A program made the translations under genes and the position numbers. DNA of 64,000 bases. It comes from PFL25 sp046260155 (GTDB lineage Bacteria; Chloroflexota; Anaerolineae; Anaerolineales; UBA4823). This document shows, one piece after another, positions 51,232-62,470 of the stretch (within the stretch, counting starts at the first letter, position 1; every line of letters begins with the position of its first letter). The stretch covers positions 1 to 64,000 of the forward strand of contig JBJYXV010000077.1 in the NCBI GenBank assembly GCA_046260155.1, read 5' to 3'. The notes beneath the pieces were generated by a model, which saw only the letters and a list, made by a program, of their open reading frames with translations, had not been told where the DNA came from and searched no databases.

Positions 51232-51798
51232 CTACGAATTCAGGCGATTAAACCCCAGATCGGGAGCGATACCCCGCATGGCAGTAATGACATTGTCCAC
51301 ATGTTCCCATAACTCCACCCCGAATTCTTCTGCAGCCCGGGCGATCTCCTCCCGGTTAGCACCAGCTGCGAAGCGCTGGTCTTTCCATTTTTTCTTCACG
51401 GATTTGACTTTCAAATCGTCCAAAGAACGTGAAGGGCGCACCAGGGCAACAGCGGTGATTAAACCGGTGATCTCGTCGTTGGCATACAGTCCTTTTTGCA
51501 TGGTGGTCGTCCGGGGTACCCCGGTGTGATCGGCATGGCTGAGGATAGCCTGGATAATTTCTTCGGGTACGCCTCTCGCTCGCAATATGGGTGCCCCTGC
51601 CTGGGGATGTTCTTCCAGGGTTGGATGGATTTCCCAATCAAAATCGTGCAGCAACCCAGTTAACCCCCACAGCTCTTGATCCTCTTGCAGTTTTTCGGCA
51701 TAGAAGCGCATGGCAGCTTCCACCGCCAGCATGTGGCGGATCAGGTTCTCATTGGAGATATATTCTTCGACGATGGCAAGTGCTTCGGAACGTTTCAT
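51232..51798 (-). CDS. HD-domain hydrolase
   Basis: A 188-residue HD-superfamily metal-dependent phosphohydrolase. The HD pair is in GLLHDFDWE near 48-56, preceded by a candidate histidine in the NLIRHMLAVEAAM helix and followed by EEHPQAG and SHADHTG. Similar proteins in many genomes are annotated simply as HDIG/HD hydrolases; the substrate (a nucleotide or phosphate ester) is unknown. It overlaps the SanA-like gene by four bases and is the downstream member of that pair. Confidence 0.83.
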   Translation of the reverse strand: MKRSEALAIVEEYISNENLIRHMLAVEAAMRFYAEKLQEDQELWGLTGLLHDFDWEIHPTLEEHPQAGAPILRARGVPEEIIQAILSHADHTGVPRTTTMQKGLYANDEITGLITAVALVRPSRSLDDLKVKSVKKKWKDQRFAAGANREEIARAAEEFGVELWEHVDNVITAMRGIAPDLGFNRLNS

Positions 51799-52457
51799 TG
51801 TGCTTCCCGTGGAAAGATTGGTTCCGGTTCCCCCAGGAACGGATGGGGTCGTGAAATATGGACCTGCCAGAATGCAACTGCGGTGGCAACTGTTTCCCGC
51901 AGATTCCAGAATACCTGGGATACACGCCGGTACTGGCGCAGATCCGCAGGCACGCCGACAGCAGAAACACCAAGCATGTTGCAGGTATACAGAGCCCTGG
52001 GCAGGTGGAATGCTTGGGTAACCAGGATTGCAGAGTCGATGTGGAAGATTTCTTGCGCCCGGTAGCAGGTATCGTATGTACGGCGACCGGCAGCATCCAT
52101 GATGATATCCTCGTCAGGCACTCCAAGGGTGATTGCATATTCGCGCATGGCACCTGGTTCATTATGATCCGGCGTGCTGTTATCACCGCTCATGAGCAGT
52201 TTTTGCACTTTCCCGGACTGGTAGAGATCAACCGCAGTGGCTACGCGGTCACGCAAAACAGGAGTGGGGGAGCCATTCCGGTAGAGGCCCGCGCCAAAAA
52301 CGATGGCTACTTTCCTTGCAGGAGTATTTGCAGTCTCAAACAGCCGCGGCCCGGCATGAATGCGGGTTAATAAGCGGGGGATTGTCCCGATCGCCAGTAT
52401 CAAAACCACCGCGAAGATAAATAAACCAAAGATCATCTTGATAATTTTACTCAGCAC
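51795..52457 (-). CDS. SanA/YdcF-like DUF218 membrane protein
   Basis: A 220-residue protein with an N-terminal membrane span (about 8-28) and a DUF218 domain (about 45-190) showing VFGAGLYRNG, MSGDNSTPDHNEPGAM and TQAFHLPRAL. It is closest to the SanA branch, which affects envelope permeability and vancomycin sensitivity in E. coli by an unknown reaction. It shares a four-base overlap with the HD gene. Confidence 0.85.
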   Translation of the reverse strand: MLSKIIKMIFGLFIFAVVLILAIGTIPRLLTRIHAGPRLFETANTPARKVAIVFGAGLYRNGSPTPVLRDRVATAVDLYQSGKVQKLLMSGDNSTPDHNEPGAMREYAITLGVPDEDIIMDAAGRRTYDTCYRAQEIFHIDSAILVTQAFHLPRALYTCNMLGVSAVGVPADLRQYRRVSQVFWNLRETVATAVAFWQVHISRPHPFLGEPEPIFPREAQ

Positions 52458-52481
52458 GGGCGAATTTTACCATGCTAAAAG

Positions 52482-52511
52482 AAAACTACCTGGCAACTGC
52501 CAGGTAGTTTT
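52482..52511 (-). terminator. Intrinsic terminator after the phnE-like gene
   Basis: AAAACTACCTGGC (52482-52494) and GCCAGGTAGTTTT (52499-52511) make a perfect 13-base stem with a four-base loop. On the minus strand the stem is followed by CTTTTAGC. It lies about 40 bases past the stop of the enlarged permease gene and ends that operon before the SanA-like gene. Confidence 0.82.
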
Positions 52512-52550
52512 AGAAAGGTCTAATAAAAGTCTAAAAATGGTAAATCCATA

Positions 52551-54368
52551 CTATACAAATCTCTGGCGGATCATGGAGCTGGTGTAATCCATGGTGGCTA
52601 CCACGATTGCGATAGCGATCATCTGCGTGCTGGCAGCCCGGTAATCGAGCAAGCGGATGTTCTGCTGCAGTAGGAAGCCGATCCCGCCACCCCCGGCGAA
52701 ACCTATGATGGTTGACATGCGCACATTAATGTCCCAGCGGTACATGGTAAATGAGATGTAAGGCGAGACAATTTGCGGCACAACGGCATAAACGATCATC
52801 TGGATGCGGTTGGCACCGGTCGCCTGAACCGCTTCAAGGGGACCGGGCAGAATACTCTCGACCTGCTCGGAGTAAAGTTTTGCCAGGGCGGCAGTGGTGT
52901 GTAATCCCAGGGCTAATGCACCTGCGAAGGGACCAATCCCCACCCAGACCACGAAGATGATCACGTAGATCAATGGCTCAATCGAGCGCGTGGCGTTAAG
53001 TATGGTACGGGTTATGGTGTAAATCACCGAGCCTAAGGGGAGTGCCAGCTTGGGTTTTACCCACAGAGCCAGACCGATCCCCAGCACTGCACCCACCACA
53101 GCTGGAATCACAAAGGTGCGGTTGATATCAGCTATCTGGTACAACCAGTCGATCCCTGCCCCAACCAGTGCAAATATGGCTGCTCCAGCGATCCCAGAGC
53201 TGATGACATTGGTTATTTTCACTGCACCTGGCGACCAGCGGTCCGATATATGTTGGCCGATGCGACCGCTATAGTTGCCAAGAACCCCACCGGTCGCAAG
53301 AGCTGCTAGGATTGGAGTGAGCATGCGCAGGATATCGGATAGCTGGTAAATGAAATTTCCCAGGAATCCAAATGAACTTAGACTATCTTCCAGGTAATTC
53401 CCGATAAAATAACCAATATAAGCGATAAAGTTAATCATGAAAAGCAGGATCACTGCCGCAACTGCCAGCATAAGCATGCGAGCGATTCTCACACCCAATT
53501 TTGGCTGTTCGAGTTCTTCCGGTGGTACTGCCCACCTGATGATCAACCAGATCAGAACGACGCTGACCGCAATACCTCCTAATAGAGCCCAAGTATTATC
53601 CGAGAAATTTTCGCTGGTTCGGCCGATCCAGCGAGCAGCCTGGATACCCAAAAATATCCCTACCAGCCATCCCAAGAGGGATAACGAGATACTGGTCAGA
53701 GGACTTTTCACTTCTTCCATCAAGTTGCGTGCAGCTAAGAAACTAATTAATATTGCCAACATGGTTCCAAAAGTGGTTGCTAATAAAGCCAGGAAGACAG
53801 TTTCGAGGATTTTATCAATCGTAGACCAGGCGAGGGGAGAAAGGTGTGGTGATCCGACATTCACACGAGCAGTCGCCCGGACGGTTTGCGCTTCCTCTAC
53901 TGGCTGGCGGTTTGGCAGTTCAGTTTTTATCTCGAAATTTCCCTGTTCATCGGTCTTGAAGTTTCCAATTTGCAGCTTGGCACCGCTGGGAGGGATAAAA
54001 TTAATAGGTCCTGCGGATTCTGGCGCGAGGTTATAACCATATATGGTAACGAGGTCTTTCGGACCAGCACAGGGTGGGTCGATGACCAGGTAGGGGCCGG
54101 ATTGATCGACGACGTTTTCTGGTACACTACCTTCGGGGCAGGGTAAGTAAAACGGGATATCGATGTCCACTTCCTCCTTGTTATATGCGATGATGTCTGG
54201 ATGAGCCAAAGCGCGGATGATGCGCGTGAGTTGGGTCAGGCGTTCTTCGGAGCGGGTGGCTTCGAAATCCACGTCGGTGACCTGGAACGCAAAAGCATAG
54301 ATCACGATCACCACGATGATAGCTGCAAAGATAGCGATGGAACGGAGTAAAGATCGATTTTTTTTCAC
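52551..54368 (-). CDS. Enlarged PhnE-type ABC permease with extra domains
   Basis: A 605-residue permease, more than twice the usual PhnE length. After a first span (about 8-28) comes an extracytoplasmic part (about 30-180) with Cys residues at 77 and 100 and an Ig/IPT-like stretch (GPKDLVTIYGYNLAPESAGP, then IGNFKTDEQGNFEIKTELP). PhnE sequence begins near 185 (ETVFLALLATTFGTMLA up to FLAARN, 211-215), is interrupted by about 230 membrane-rich residues (about 217-447), and resumes at TRSIEPLIYVIIFVVWVGIG (460) with the coupling motif region EAVQATGANRIQMIVYAVVPQ and INVRMSTIIGFAGGGGIG. The GTG at 54368 with GAGGTG seven bases upstream is preferred; a TTG at 54383 overlaps phnC. Substrate unknown: no C-P lyase genes are present. 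Confidence 0.85.
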   Translation of the reverse strand: MKKNRSLLRSIAIFAAIIVVIVIYAFAFQVTDVDFEATRSEERLTQLTRIIRALAHPDIIAYNKEEVDIDIPFYLPCPEGSVPENVVDQSGPYLVIDPPCAGPKDLVTIYGYNLAPESAGPINFIPPSGAKLQIGNFKTDEQGNFEIKTELPNRQPVEEAQTVRATARVNVGSPHLSPLAWSTIDKILETVFLALLATTFGTMLAILISFLAARNLMEEVKSPLTSISLSLLGWLVGIFLGIQAARWIGRTSENFSDNTWALLGGIAVSVVLIWLIIRWAVPPEELEQPKLGVRIARMLMLAVAAVILLFMINFIAYIGYFIGNYLEDSLSSFGFLGNFIYQLSDILRMLTPILAALATGGVLGNYSGRIGQHISDRWSPGAVKITNVISSGIAGAAIFALVGAGIDWLYQIADINRTFVIPAVVGAVLGIGLALWVKPKLALPLGSVIYTITRTILNATRSIEPLIYVIIFVVWVGIGPFAGALALGLHTTAALAKLYSEQVESILPGPLEAVQATGANRIQMIVYAVVPQIVSPYISFTMYRWDINVRMSTIIGFAGGGGIGFLLQQNIRLLDYRAASTQMIAIAIVVATMDYTSSMIRQRFV

Positions 54369-54379
54369 AATGTCACACC

Positions 54380-55132
54380 TCAACCGATTCGTTCGGCTTC
54401 TTTGCCGTAGATATCTTTGAATTTTTCGTCATCGATTTTATTGGGGGGGCCATCAAACATGAGCCTGCCTTCATTGAGGGCAATTGCCCGATCGGCGTAG
54501 CGATGGACTAAATCGAGAAAGTGCAGACTGCAAAGAACCATGACCCCATCTTCAGTGTTGATTTTTTCCAGATAGGACATGATTGAGTGGGCCAGCACCG
54601 GGTCCAGACTAGCAACTGGCTCATCGGCTAGGATCATCTCGGGTTCCTGTACCATGGCGCGGGCAATGCCCACCCTTTGCTGTTGACCGCCACTTAATTC
54701 GTCGGCGCGTTTATACGCTTGATTGGCGATTCCTACCCGGTCCAACTGGGCTAGAGCCATATCGATGTCTTTCTTGGGGAATCGATTGAAAACACTCATA
54801 AAGGGGTTAACATAACCCAGGCGCCCTGCCAGTACATTGGTGAGAACTTTTGAGCGGCTGACCAAATTGAAATGCTGAAAGACCATACCAATTTTACGGC
54901 GGATGCGCAGCATTTCATCCTGGCTGGCCTGGGTAATGTCCATGCCGTTCCATATGATCTGACCGGCTGTAGGCTCAACCAGGCGGTTAATGCAGCGCAA
55001 CAAAGTGGATTTGCCGGAACCGCTCAGGCCGATGATAGCCAGGAACTCCCCTGGTTCAACGGTGAAGCTGACATTATCCAGGGCGAGGACATTGCCAGGA
55101 TAAATTTTTTGGAGATTTTTGATTTCTAGCAT
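54380..55132 (-). CDS. PhnC-type ABC transporter ATPase
   Basis: A 250-residue single-domain ABC ATPase. Walker A GLSGSGKSTL (35-44), Q-loop MVFQHFNLV, signature LSGGQQQRVGIARAM, Walker B ILADEPVASLDP and the switch-region SLHFLDLV fit the PhnC family (phosphonate/phosphite/phosphate-ester importers) better than the polar amino acid family. It is the only ATPase gene in an operon that encodes two unrelated types of permease. The upstream 230 bases contain a hairpin and no clear promoter. Confidence 0.92.
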   Translation of the reverse strand: MLEIKNLQKIYPGNVLALDNVSFTVEPGEFLAIIGLSGSGKSTLLRCINRLVEPTAGQIIWNGMDITQASQDEMLRIRRKIGMVFQHFNLVSRSKVLTNVLAGRLGYVNPFMSVFNRFPKKDIDMALAQLDRVGIANQAYKRADELSGGQQQRVGIARAMVQEPEMILADEPVASLDPVLAHSIMSYLEKINTEDGVMVLCSLHFLDLVHRYADRAIALNEGRLMFDGPPNKIDDEKFKDIYGKEAERIG

Positions 55133-55316
55133 TTGTTTTTTTACTTTATCCAGAAAAAATTGTAGATTGTTGAAGATCGTCGATTTGCAAAATATTATAT
55201 GATGGCGACGTGATTGTTATACTCAATAAATGGATTAGTCCACGTATTTCCGTTGTAAATAGTACTGCCCTGTCGATATTTTTTTGATTAATCTTGAGGC
55301 TTGGTATTGTTTAAGG

Positions 55317-55345
55317 AAGCCCCGGGTCGATGATACCCGGGGCTT
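55317..55345 (-). terminator. Hairpin between the fused binding protein and phnC
   Basis: AAGCCCCGGGT (55317-55327) and ACCCGGGGCTT (55335-55345) form a perfect GC-rich 11-base stem with a seven-base loop, 21 bases beyond the binding-protein stop. No T-tract follows on the minus strand, so partial termination or mRNA protection that raises binding-protein levels over the downstream genes is likely. The similar hairpin at 15253 has the same position relative to its binding-protein gene. Confidence 0.65.
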
Positions 55346-55365
55346 ATTGTATTCATGGAATATTT

Positions 55366-57237
55366 TTATTCGCCGATGTTTTCCAGGGTGATGCCCTGCT
55401 GTTCCATCAAGATGCGAATTCCGTCGAAGTTCTCATCGTAGATCGGTTCCGCAGCAGTCCATCCATAGAAGTCTTGGGAGCAGATCGTTTCTTCTCTTTC
55501 TTGGCAGGCAGGCGACTCCAGATAGTCGATGATAGCCTGCACGATGGGTTCTTTCAATTCTTCAGGGAACTCGGGTGACCAGGACATAGTATCGTTGGGG
55601 ATCTCGTTGGAGATGGCCAGGATGCGTACCTTCTGGATAACATCCGGGGCCTGCTCAGTGATGCTCGCGCGGGCATCCAGGACACGGTAGCCGCCGCAGA
55701 ATAAGTTACCATCCTCATTTACTGCGCATTCTGAGATCAGATCGTCGGGGATATCCGGGGGATCACCCAGCTGCCAGGTGCCTTCCGGAAGCAGAGGTGG
55801 GCTGAAGAATGTGGTGGCGAAATCAACTTCGCCATTGTAAACTGCCAGAGCGCTCGCAGTGTGACCACCAGTTTCAACTTGCTCACCTGGGGTGACTCCC
55901 AAATCACTCAGTTCGGCCAATGGGACCAGGTAGCCAGAAGTTGAAGTAGTTTCACCAAAGCCCCAGGTTGCACCTTCGAGATCTTCCAGGGTCTGGTAAT
56001 CGCTGTCACGTTGAACCAGGTACTGTGCCCAGTAGACATTCCAACCATAGCGGGAGGATGCCAGGGCAGGCTCTACGCCGCACAGCTGGTTAGCGAGAGC
56101 GTATCCCATGGCAGGGATGAATCCGACTGTGTCGGTCGGGGAAGCGCACATCTCCTCGAGTGTGGCTGCGTAGGAGGTGGGCACGCTGACCTCGTAGTAC
56201 AGGCCGGTGGCTTCATTGAGCATTTGCTCGATCGCATCGCCGCTCTCGATCATAACGTCAACATTGACGGAGGGCACAAAGAGTACTTTGATCGGGTTTT
56301 CTTCGGTACCAAGATCGGACACCTCTTCTTCATAGGCGCCTGAGCCGAGCTCGCCAAATAAGGCAACGATATCATCCTCGGACATCTTGAACCACTTGGC
56401 ATTAATTTCCTGCAGGAATCCATCTGCCTCCATCGAGGCCAGGACTTCGTTGAAGGGTTCTACCAGGTCGCTGCCCTTGGGGAAGATGAAGCCCAGTTCG
56501 TCAGATGAGATCGAAGGACCGACCAGTTTCAATTCGTTTGCATAGACCCCAACATATCCCAATCCTGCGACTTCATCGATGATCACGCCATCTACATCGC
56601 CGGAGCGGAGAGCCTGGATGGCCAGTGGGAAGGTGTCCGTAGCAAGAATTCGATCTTCTGGAAGGTATTCCAGGGCTGCATTATAGTTTGTAGTTCCTAC
56701 CTGTTCAGCTAACGAGGTGTCTGGATCTGCAGCCAGCTCGTCAACAGATGCAAAGCGATCATCGTCTAGACGAACCAACAAGCGCTGATCGATACTTACA
56801 TAACCATCCGAGTAATCAACCTGTTGTGCACGTTCCTCGGTGATGGTAATGCCGTCGGCAGCCATATCGAACTGCCCATCGGCAACGGAAGCGATCATGG
56901 TATCCCATCCAAATTCTATATAATCGGGAACACAATTCAGACGGGCGCAGGCTTCGTTGAGGAAATCGTAATCCCAGCCAGCAGATTCGCCGGTTGCCAG
57001 GGCTTCAAAGTTGAAGGGAATATACGCATTCTCTACTGCGATGGTGATCACCCGCCCATCCAGGTCGGGCAGCATCATCTCTTCTTCGGTTGCTACAGGT
57101 TCTGGTTCCTCGGTGGGTTCTGGTTCAGCCATTTCCTCGGTTGCAGGCGCTTCCGTGGGCGTTGCAGCAGGGGCGCAGGCTGCCAGGACCATGCTGGCCA
57201 TAATCAAGAGACTAATTAACAGAAAAAGCTTTTTCAT
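55366..57237 (-). CDS. Lipoprotein fusing amino-acid-type and PhnD-type binding domains
   Basis: A 623-residue lipoprotein. Lipobox VLAAC gives Cys21, then an acidic Pro/Glu/Thr linker. The first domain (about 58-297) is an SBP_bac_3 module like glutamine/histidine-binding proteins: ITIAVENAYIPFNFE, GWDYDFLNEAC, FDMAADGITITEERAQQVDYS. The second (about 314-620) is a PhnD module (phosphonate/phosphite binding): IKVLFVPSVNVDVM, GFIPAMGYALANQ, WGFGETTSTSGYLVP. Both appear complete with ligand-site patterns retained. It lies between the genes for an amino-acid-type permease and a PhnC/PhnE-type pair, so each half has a matching permease. One lipoprotein delivering two ligands, or one ligand recognised jointly, are both possible. 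Confidence 0.88.
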   Translation of the reverse strand: MKKLFLLISLLIMASMVLAACAPAATPTEAPATEEMAEPEPTEEPEPVATEEEMMLPDLDGRVITIAVENAYIPFNFEALATGESAGWDYDFLNEACARLNCVPDYIEFGWDTMIASVADGQFDMAADGITITEERAQQVDYSDGYVSIDQRLLVRLDDDRFASVDELAADPDTSLAEQVGTTNYNAALEYLPEDRILATDTFPLAIQALRSGDVDGVIIDEVAGLGYVGVYANELKLVGPSISSDELGFIFPKGSDLVEPFNEVLASMEADGFLQEINAKWFKMSEDDIVALFGELGSGAYEEEVSDLGTEENPIKVLFVPSVNVDVMIESGDAIEQMLNEATGLYYEVSVPTSYAATLEEMCASPTDTVGFIPAMGYALANQLCGVEPALASSRYGWNVYWAQYLVQRDSDYQTLEDLEGATWGFGETTSTSGYLVPLAELSDLGVTPGEQVETGGHTASALAVYNGEVDFATTFFSPPLLPEGTWQLGDPPDIPDDLISECAVNEDGNLFCGGYRVLDARASITEQAPDVIQKVRILAISNEIPNDTMSWSPEFPEELKEPIVQAIIDYLESPACQEREETICSQDFYGWTAAEPIYDENFDGIRILMEQQGITLENIGE

Positions 57238-57358
57238 TTTTGTTTTCTCCTCCAGAGAAATAAAGGTAATTTTTTTTATTTACATTGAAAAAAATGTTGT
57301 TTCCTTCTTTCCGTTCCACCTCCTTTCATTGGCACATATGGATAATGTGAAGTTTATT

Positions 57359-58258
57359 TCAGCGTTCTTCACCTGCTGCCATGCGCTGCTCCATGAATTT
57401 GACCCCCATCGAGAGGATCAGCGTCATGCTCAGGTAAAGAAAAGCTACTGTATTATAGGTCTGCGGGTAAAGGAATGAAGCCGCAGAGTATTTCTTACCC
57501 AGCTGGGTGATCTCTCCCACACCAAGCACGGAAACCAAGGATGATTCCTTTAACATGGAGATAAAATCATTTCCCAGGGGCGGCAGGATGCGGCGCACTG
57601 CCTGAGGCATGACTACATAGCGCATGGTCTGGATCCAATTTAAGCCCAATGCGTTGGAGGCTTCTAATTGACCTTTCTCGATGGATTGGATGCCAGCCCG
57701 GAAGACTTCAGACGAGAAGGCGCCGTAGTTGATCGCCAGGGCGATGATACCCCGGATGACAAAACTTACACCGCGTGAGGTCAAAGTGCTCAAAGCATTG
57801 TCAGGGGCCAGCCAGCCCATACTGGCCATCCATTCACCAAGGGCGTTAAGCGCATCGATACCAGCGGGGACAATTACCAATGCCGTATAAAATATCAGGA
57901 CGATGACAGGTATACCCCGGATGATCTGCACATAGAATGTGGCCAGATTCCGGATCACAACACTGACAAAATTCGTTCCTTTTGACATCTGTGCAAACGC
58001 TGTGATCAATCCAATAATGAGTGAAATCGCAAAGGATATCAGGGTGACAGTAATTGTCAACCGGATGCCGGCAATCAGGTAAGTGATGATATCTTGATAT
58101 GTGGCGTTGGTGGCAAAATTGTATACTAATAAAACCCCCAGAAAGGCCAAGATTAATCCCCACCAGGGAAAATCTGCCCAGCGATTTACAATGCGGGTCT
58201 GCACCAAAGGAGTGGCTTCGGTCGGTTTTGTTGAGGTTGCGGAGCTCGAGGTGGTCAA
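57359..58258 (-). CDS. Polar amino acid-type ABC permease (HisM/GlnP-like)
   Basis: A 299-residue permease with about five to six spans and the EAA coupling loop EASNALGLNWIQTMRYVVMPQAVRRI, followed by PPLGNDFISMLKESSLVSVLG, which is strongly conserved in polar amino acid importers. A 50-residue insertion with Ala/Trp-rich sequence separates the second and third spans. The start is a TTG preceded by GGAGGAG at six bases. It is the first gene of the operon with the fused binding protein, the PhnC-type ATPase and the enlarged permease. No GlnQ-type ATPase of its own is present. Confidence 0.88.
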   Translation of the reverse strand: MTTSSSATSTKPTEATPLVQTRIVNRWADFPWWGLILAFLGVLLVYNFATNATYQDIITYLIAGIRLTITVTLISFAISLIIGLITAFAQMSKGTNFVSVVIRNLATFYVQIIRGIPVIVLIFYTALVIVPAGIDALNALGEWMASMGWLAPDNALSTLTSRGVSFVIRGIIALAINYGAFSSEVFRAGIQSIEKGQLEASNALGLNWIQTMRYVVMPQAVRRILPPLGNDFISMLKESSLVSVLGVGEITQLGKKYSAASFLYPQTYNTVAFLYLSMTLILSMGVKFMEQRMAAGEER

Positions 58259-58320
58259 TGTTTACTCCTCCGGGCATGCGCAGTATTCTGCATTGAAGTA
58301 ACCTGGTTTGCCAATAATAG

Positions 58321-58367
58321 AAACAAACCTCACATTTAATGATGTTTGTTTTAAGTCGCGTGAGGTT
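58321..58367 (-). promoter_or_regulatory. Dyad symmetries in the leader of the hybrid ABC operon
   Basis: Two overlapping inverted repeats lie 60 to 110 bases upstream of the permease start: AAACAAAC (58321-58328) with GTTTGTTT (58344-58351), and AACCTCAC (58326-58333) with GTGAGGTT (58360-58367). The arms overlap, so they are mutually exclusive as RNA hairpins. Could be an operator or an attenuator. I see no T-box or known riboswitch core. Confidence 0.4.
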
Positions 58368-58499
58368 GAAATCATGATCTAATGGTTTCGGTTACGCGTC
58401 GAGATGTACCGATCACGGACTCTTAAATGATAACCCGATTTATGGCTGAAGGCAAGTGACATTACTCACTTATGCAAAATATACACTAATCTCAACCCC

Positions 58500-58528
58500 T
58501 TGCATCCTGACAATGCCGCGGTTACAAT
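58500..58528 (+). promoter_or_regulatory. Promoter of folC-lon with start at the start codon
   Basis: TTGCAT (58500-58505), 17 bases, then TACAAT (58523-58528). The predicted transcription start, about 58535-58537, is just before the ATG at 58538 and after the alternative ATG at 58532, which argues for the former and for a leaderless message. Confidence 0.5.
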
Positions 58529-58537
58529 GCCATGCAG

Positions 58538-59904
58538 ATGGAACTCGAACCGAAATACCAGGAAACCCTGGACTACCTCTACAGCTACATCGATTTCAGC
58601 CTTCAGAAAGTCTCCCGCTATTCTCCGGAAAGATTTGAACTGGGTCGCATGCGGGATTTTATGGCTTTAATGGGGGATCCACAAAATGAATACCGCATAC
58701 TGCATATCGCAGGCACCAAGGGTAAAGGTTCAGTGGCGGCCTTGTGTGCCAGTGCTCTCCAGGAGAGCGGTTTGAAGGTTGGTTTGTATACCTCTCCCCA
58801 CCTGGAGGATTACGCTGAGCGCATCCAGGTCGATGGGATCCCTATCGCGCATGATGATTTAATTGCTCTCGTGGATGAGATTAAACCCAATCTCGCCAAA
58901 ATCCCGCAGATTACCACGTTTGAAATCACCACCGGGCTGGCATTCCTGTATTTTGCCAGGCGCAGGGTTGATGTAGCTGTGGTCGAGGTGGGATTGGGTG
59001 GACGCCTGGATGCGACCAATATCTGCCTGCCAGATGTAACTGTGATCACCTCCATCTCGTATGACCACACCTACCTGCTGGGTGATACTCTGGCTGAGAT
59101 TGCAGGGGAAAAAGGGGGCATCATCAAACCAGGCATTCCCGTGGTCATGGCCCCACAGGTAGCAGAAGCACGGGCAGCCATTTCCCACATTGCCCGTGAA
59201 AAGGCTGCACCGCTGATTGAAGTTGGCGTGGATTACCAATACCTCCCCGTGGCTAAATCTTTGTCCGGTCAGAGTCTGGAGGTATGGTCTGCAGCGGATG
59301 GTGAGCTGGAAGCGTCACATGCCCGGCTTTCAATCCCACTGTTAGGTGCCCACCAGGTGGTGAATGCAGCCACGGCTTACGCGACATTGATGGCTGCAAA
59401 TGCGGCTGGAATTCCTGTCACAGATCATGGAATAGAGCAGGGATTTCAGTCTGTGCAGTGGCCAGGGCGTTTTGAAATCCTGCGCCAGGACCCACCGCTG
59501 ATCATCGATTCTGCTCACAACCGGGATTCTGCTCAAAAGCTGTACAATGTACTCGAAGATTACTTTCCGGGTCAAAAGGTAGTGCTGGTCTTTGGTGCAT
59601 CGGAAGACAAGGACATCTCTGGCATGTTAACCGAGCTGCTGCCCGCGGTTCACCAGGTAGTGATGACCAAGTCCACCCACCCGCGGGCTGCTGAACCTGA
59701 GGATCTGGTCGCAATAGCTGGAAAGTTAAACTGCACAGCCATTGCGAGTTCTTCGGTTGAGCAGGCCTTGTCTGAAGCAGAGCGCCTTGCTGTTGGAACC
59801 CGGATCATCCTGGTTTGCGGTTCAATTTTTGTGGCTGCCGCGGCTCGTTCTGTATGGATGTCAAGCATTAAGCCAGGTGGGATCGCCTCCATTGGGAAAA
59901 AAAT

Positions 59905-59908
<4 letters not shown>
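58538..59908 (+). CDS. folC: Folylpolyglutamate/dihydrofolate synthase FolC
   Basis: FolC (456 aa), an ATP-dependent Mur-ligase relative adding glutamate to folates and, in many bacteria, to dihydropteroate. It has the P-loop HIAGTKGKGSVAAL near 56-69, the loop TSPHLEDYAERIQVDG, EVGLGGRLDATN and the C-terminal domain entry WPGRFEIL with HNRDSAQKL. An ATG two codons upstream (58532) is possible, but the promoter position favours 58538. The stop overlaps the lon start by four bases (ATGA). Confidence 0.93.
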
Positions 59909-62421
<2,513 letters not shown>

Positions 62422-62470
62422 CATGCTCCTGGCTTAATCCAGCGGACCGGGTCTGAGGAGATTGTTCAAA

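Noticed and set aside
52551..57237. Naming the transporter a phosphonate importer
   Set aside because: PhnC/PhnD/PhnE-like sequences are also used for phosphite, phosphate esters and other ligands, and no C-P lyase, phosphonatase or phosphite dehydrogenase gene is present.
58259..58537. T-box or known amino acid riboswitch ahead of the amino-acid-type permease
   Set aside because: No T-box antiterminator sequence or other recognisable aptamer core could be found; only simple inverted repeats.
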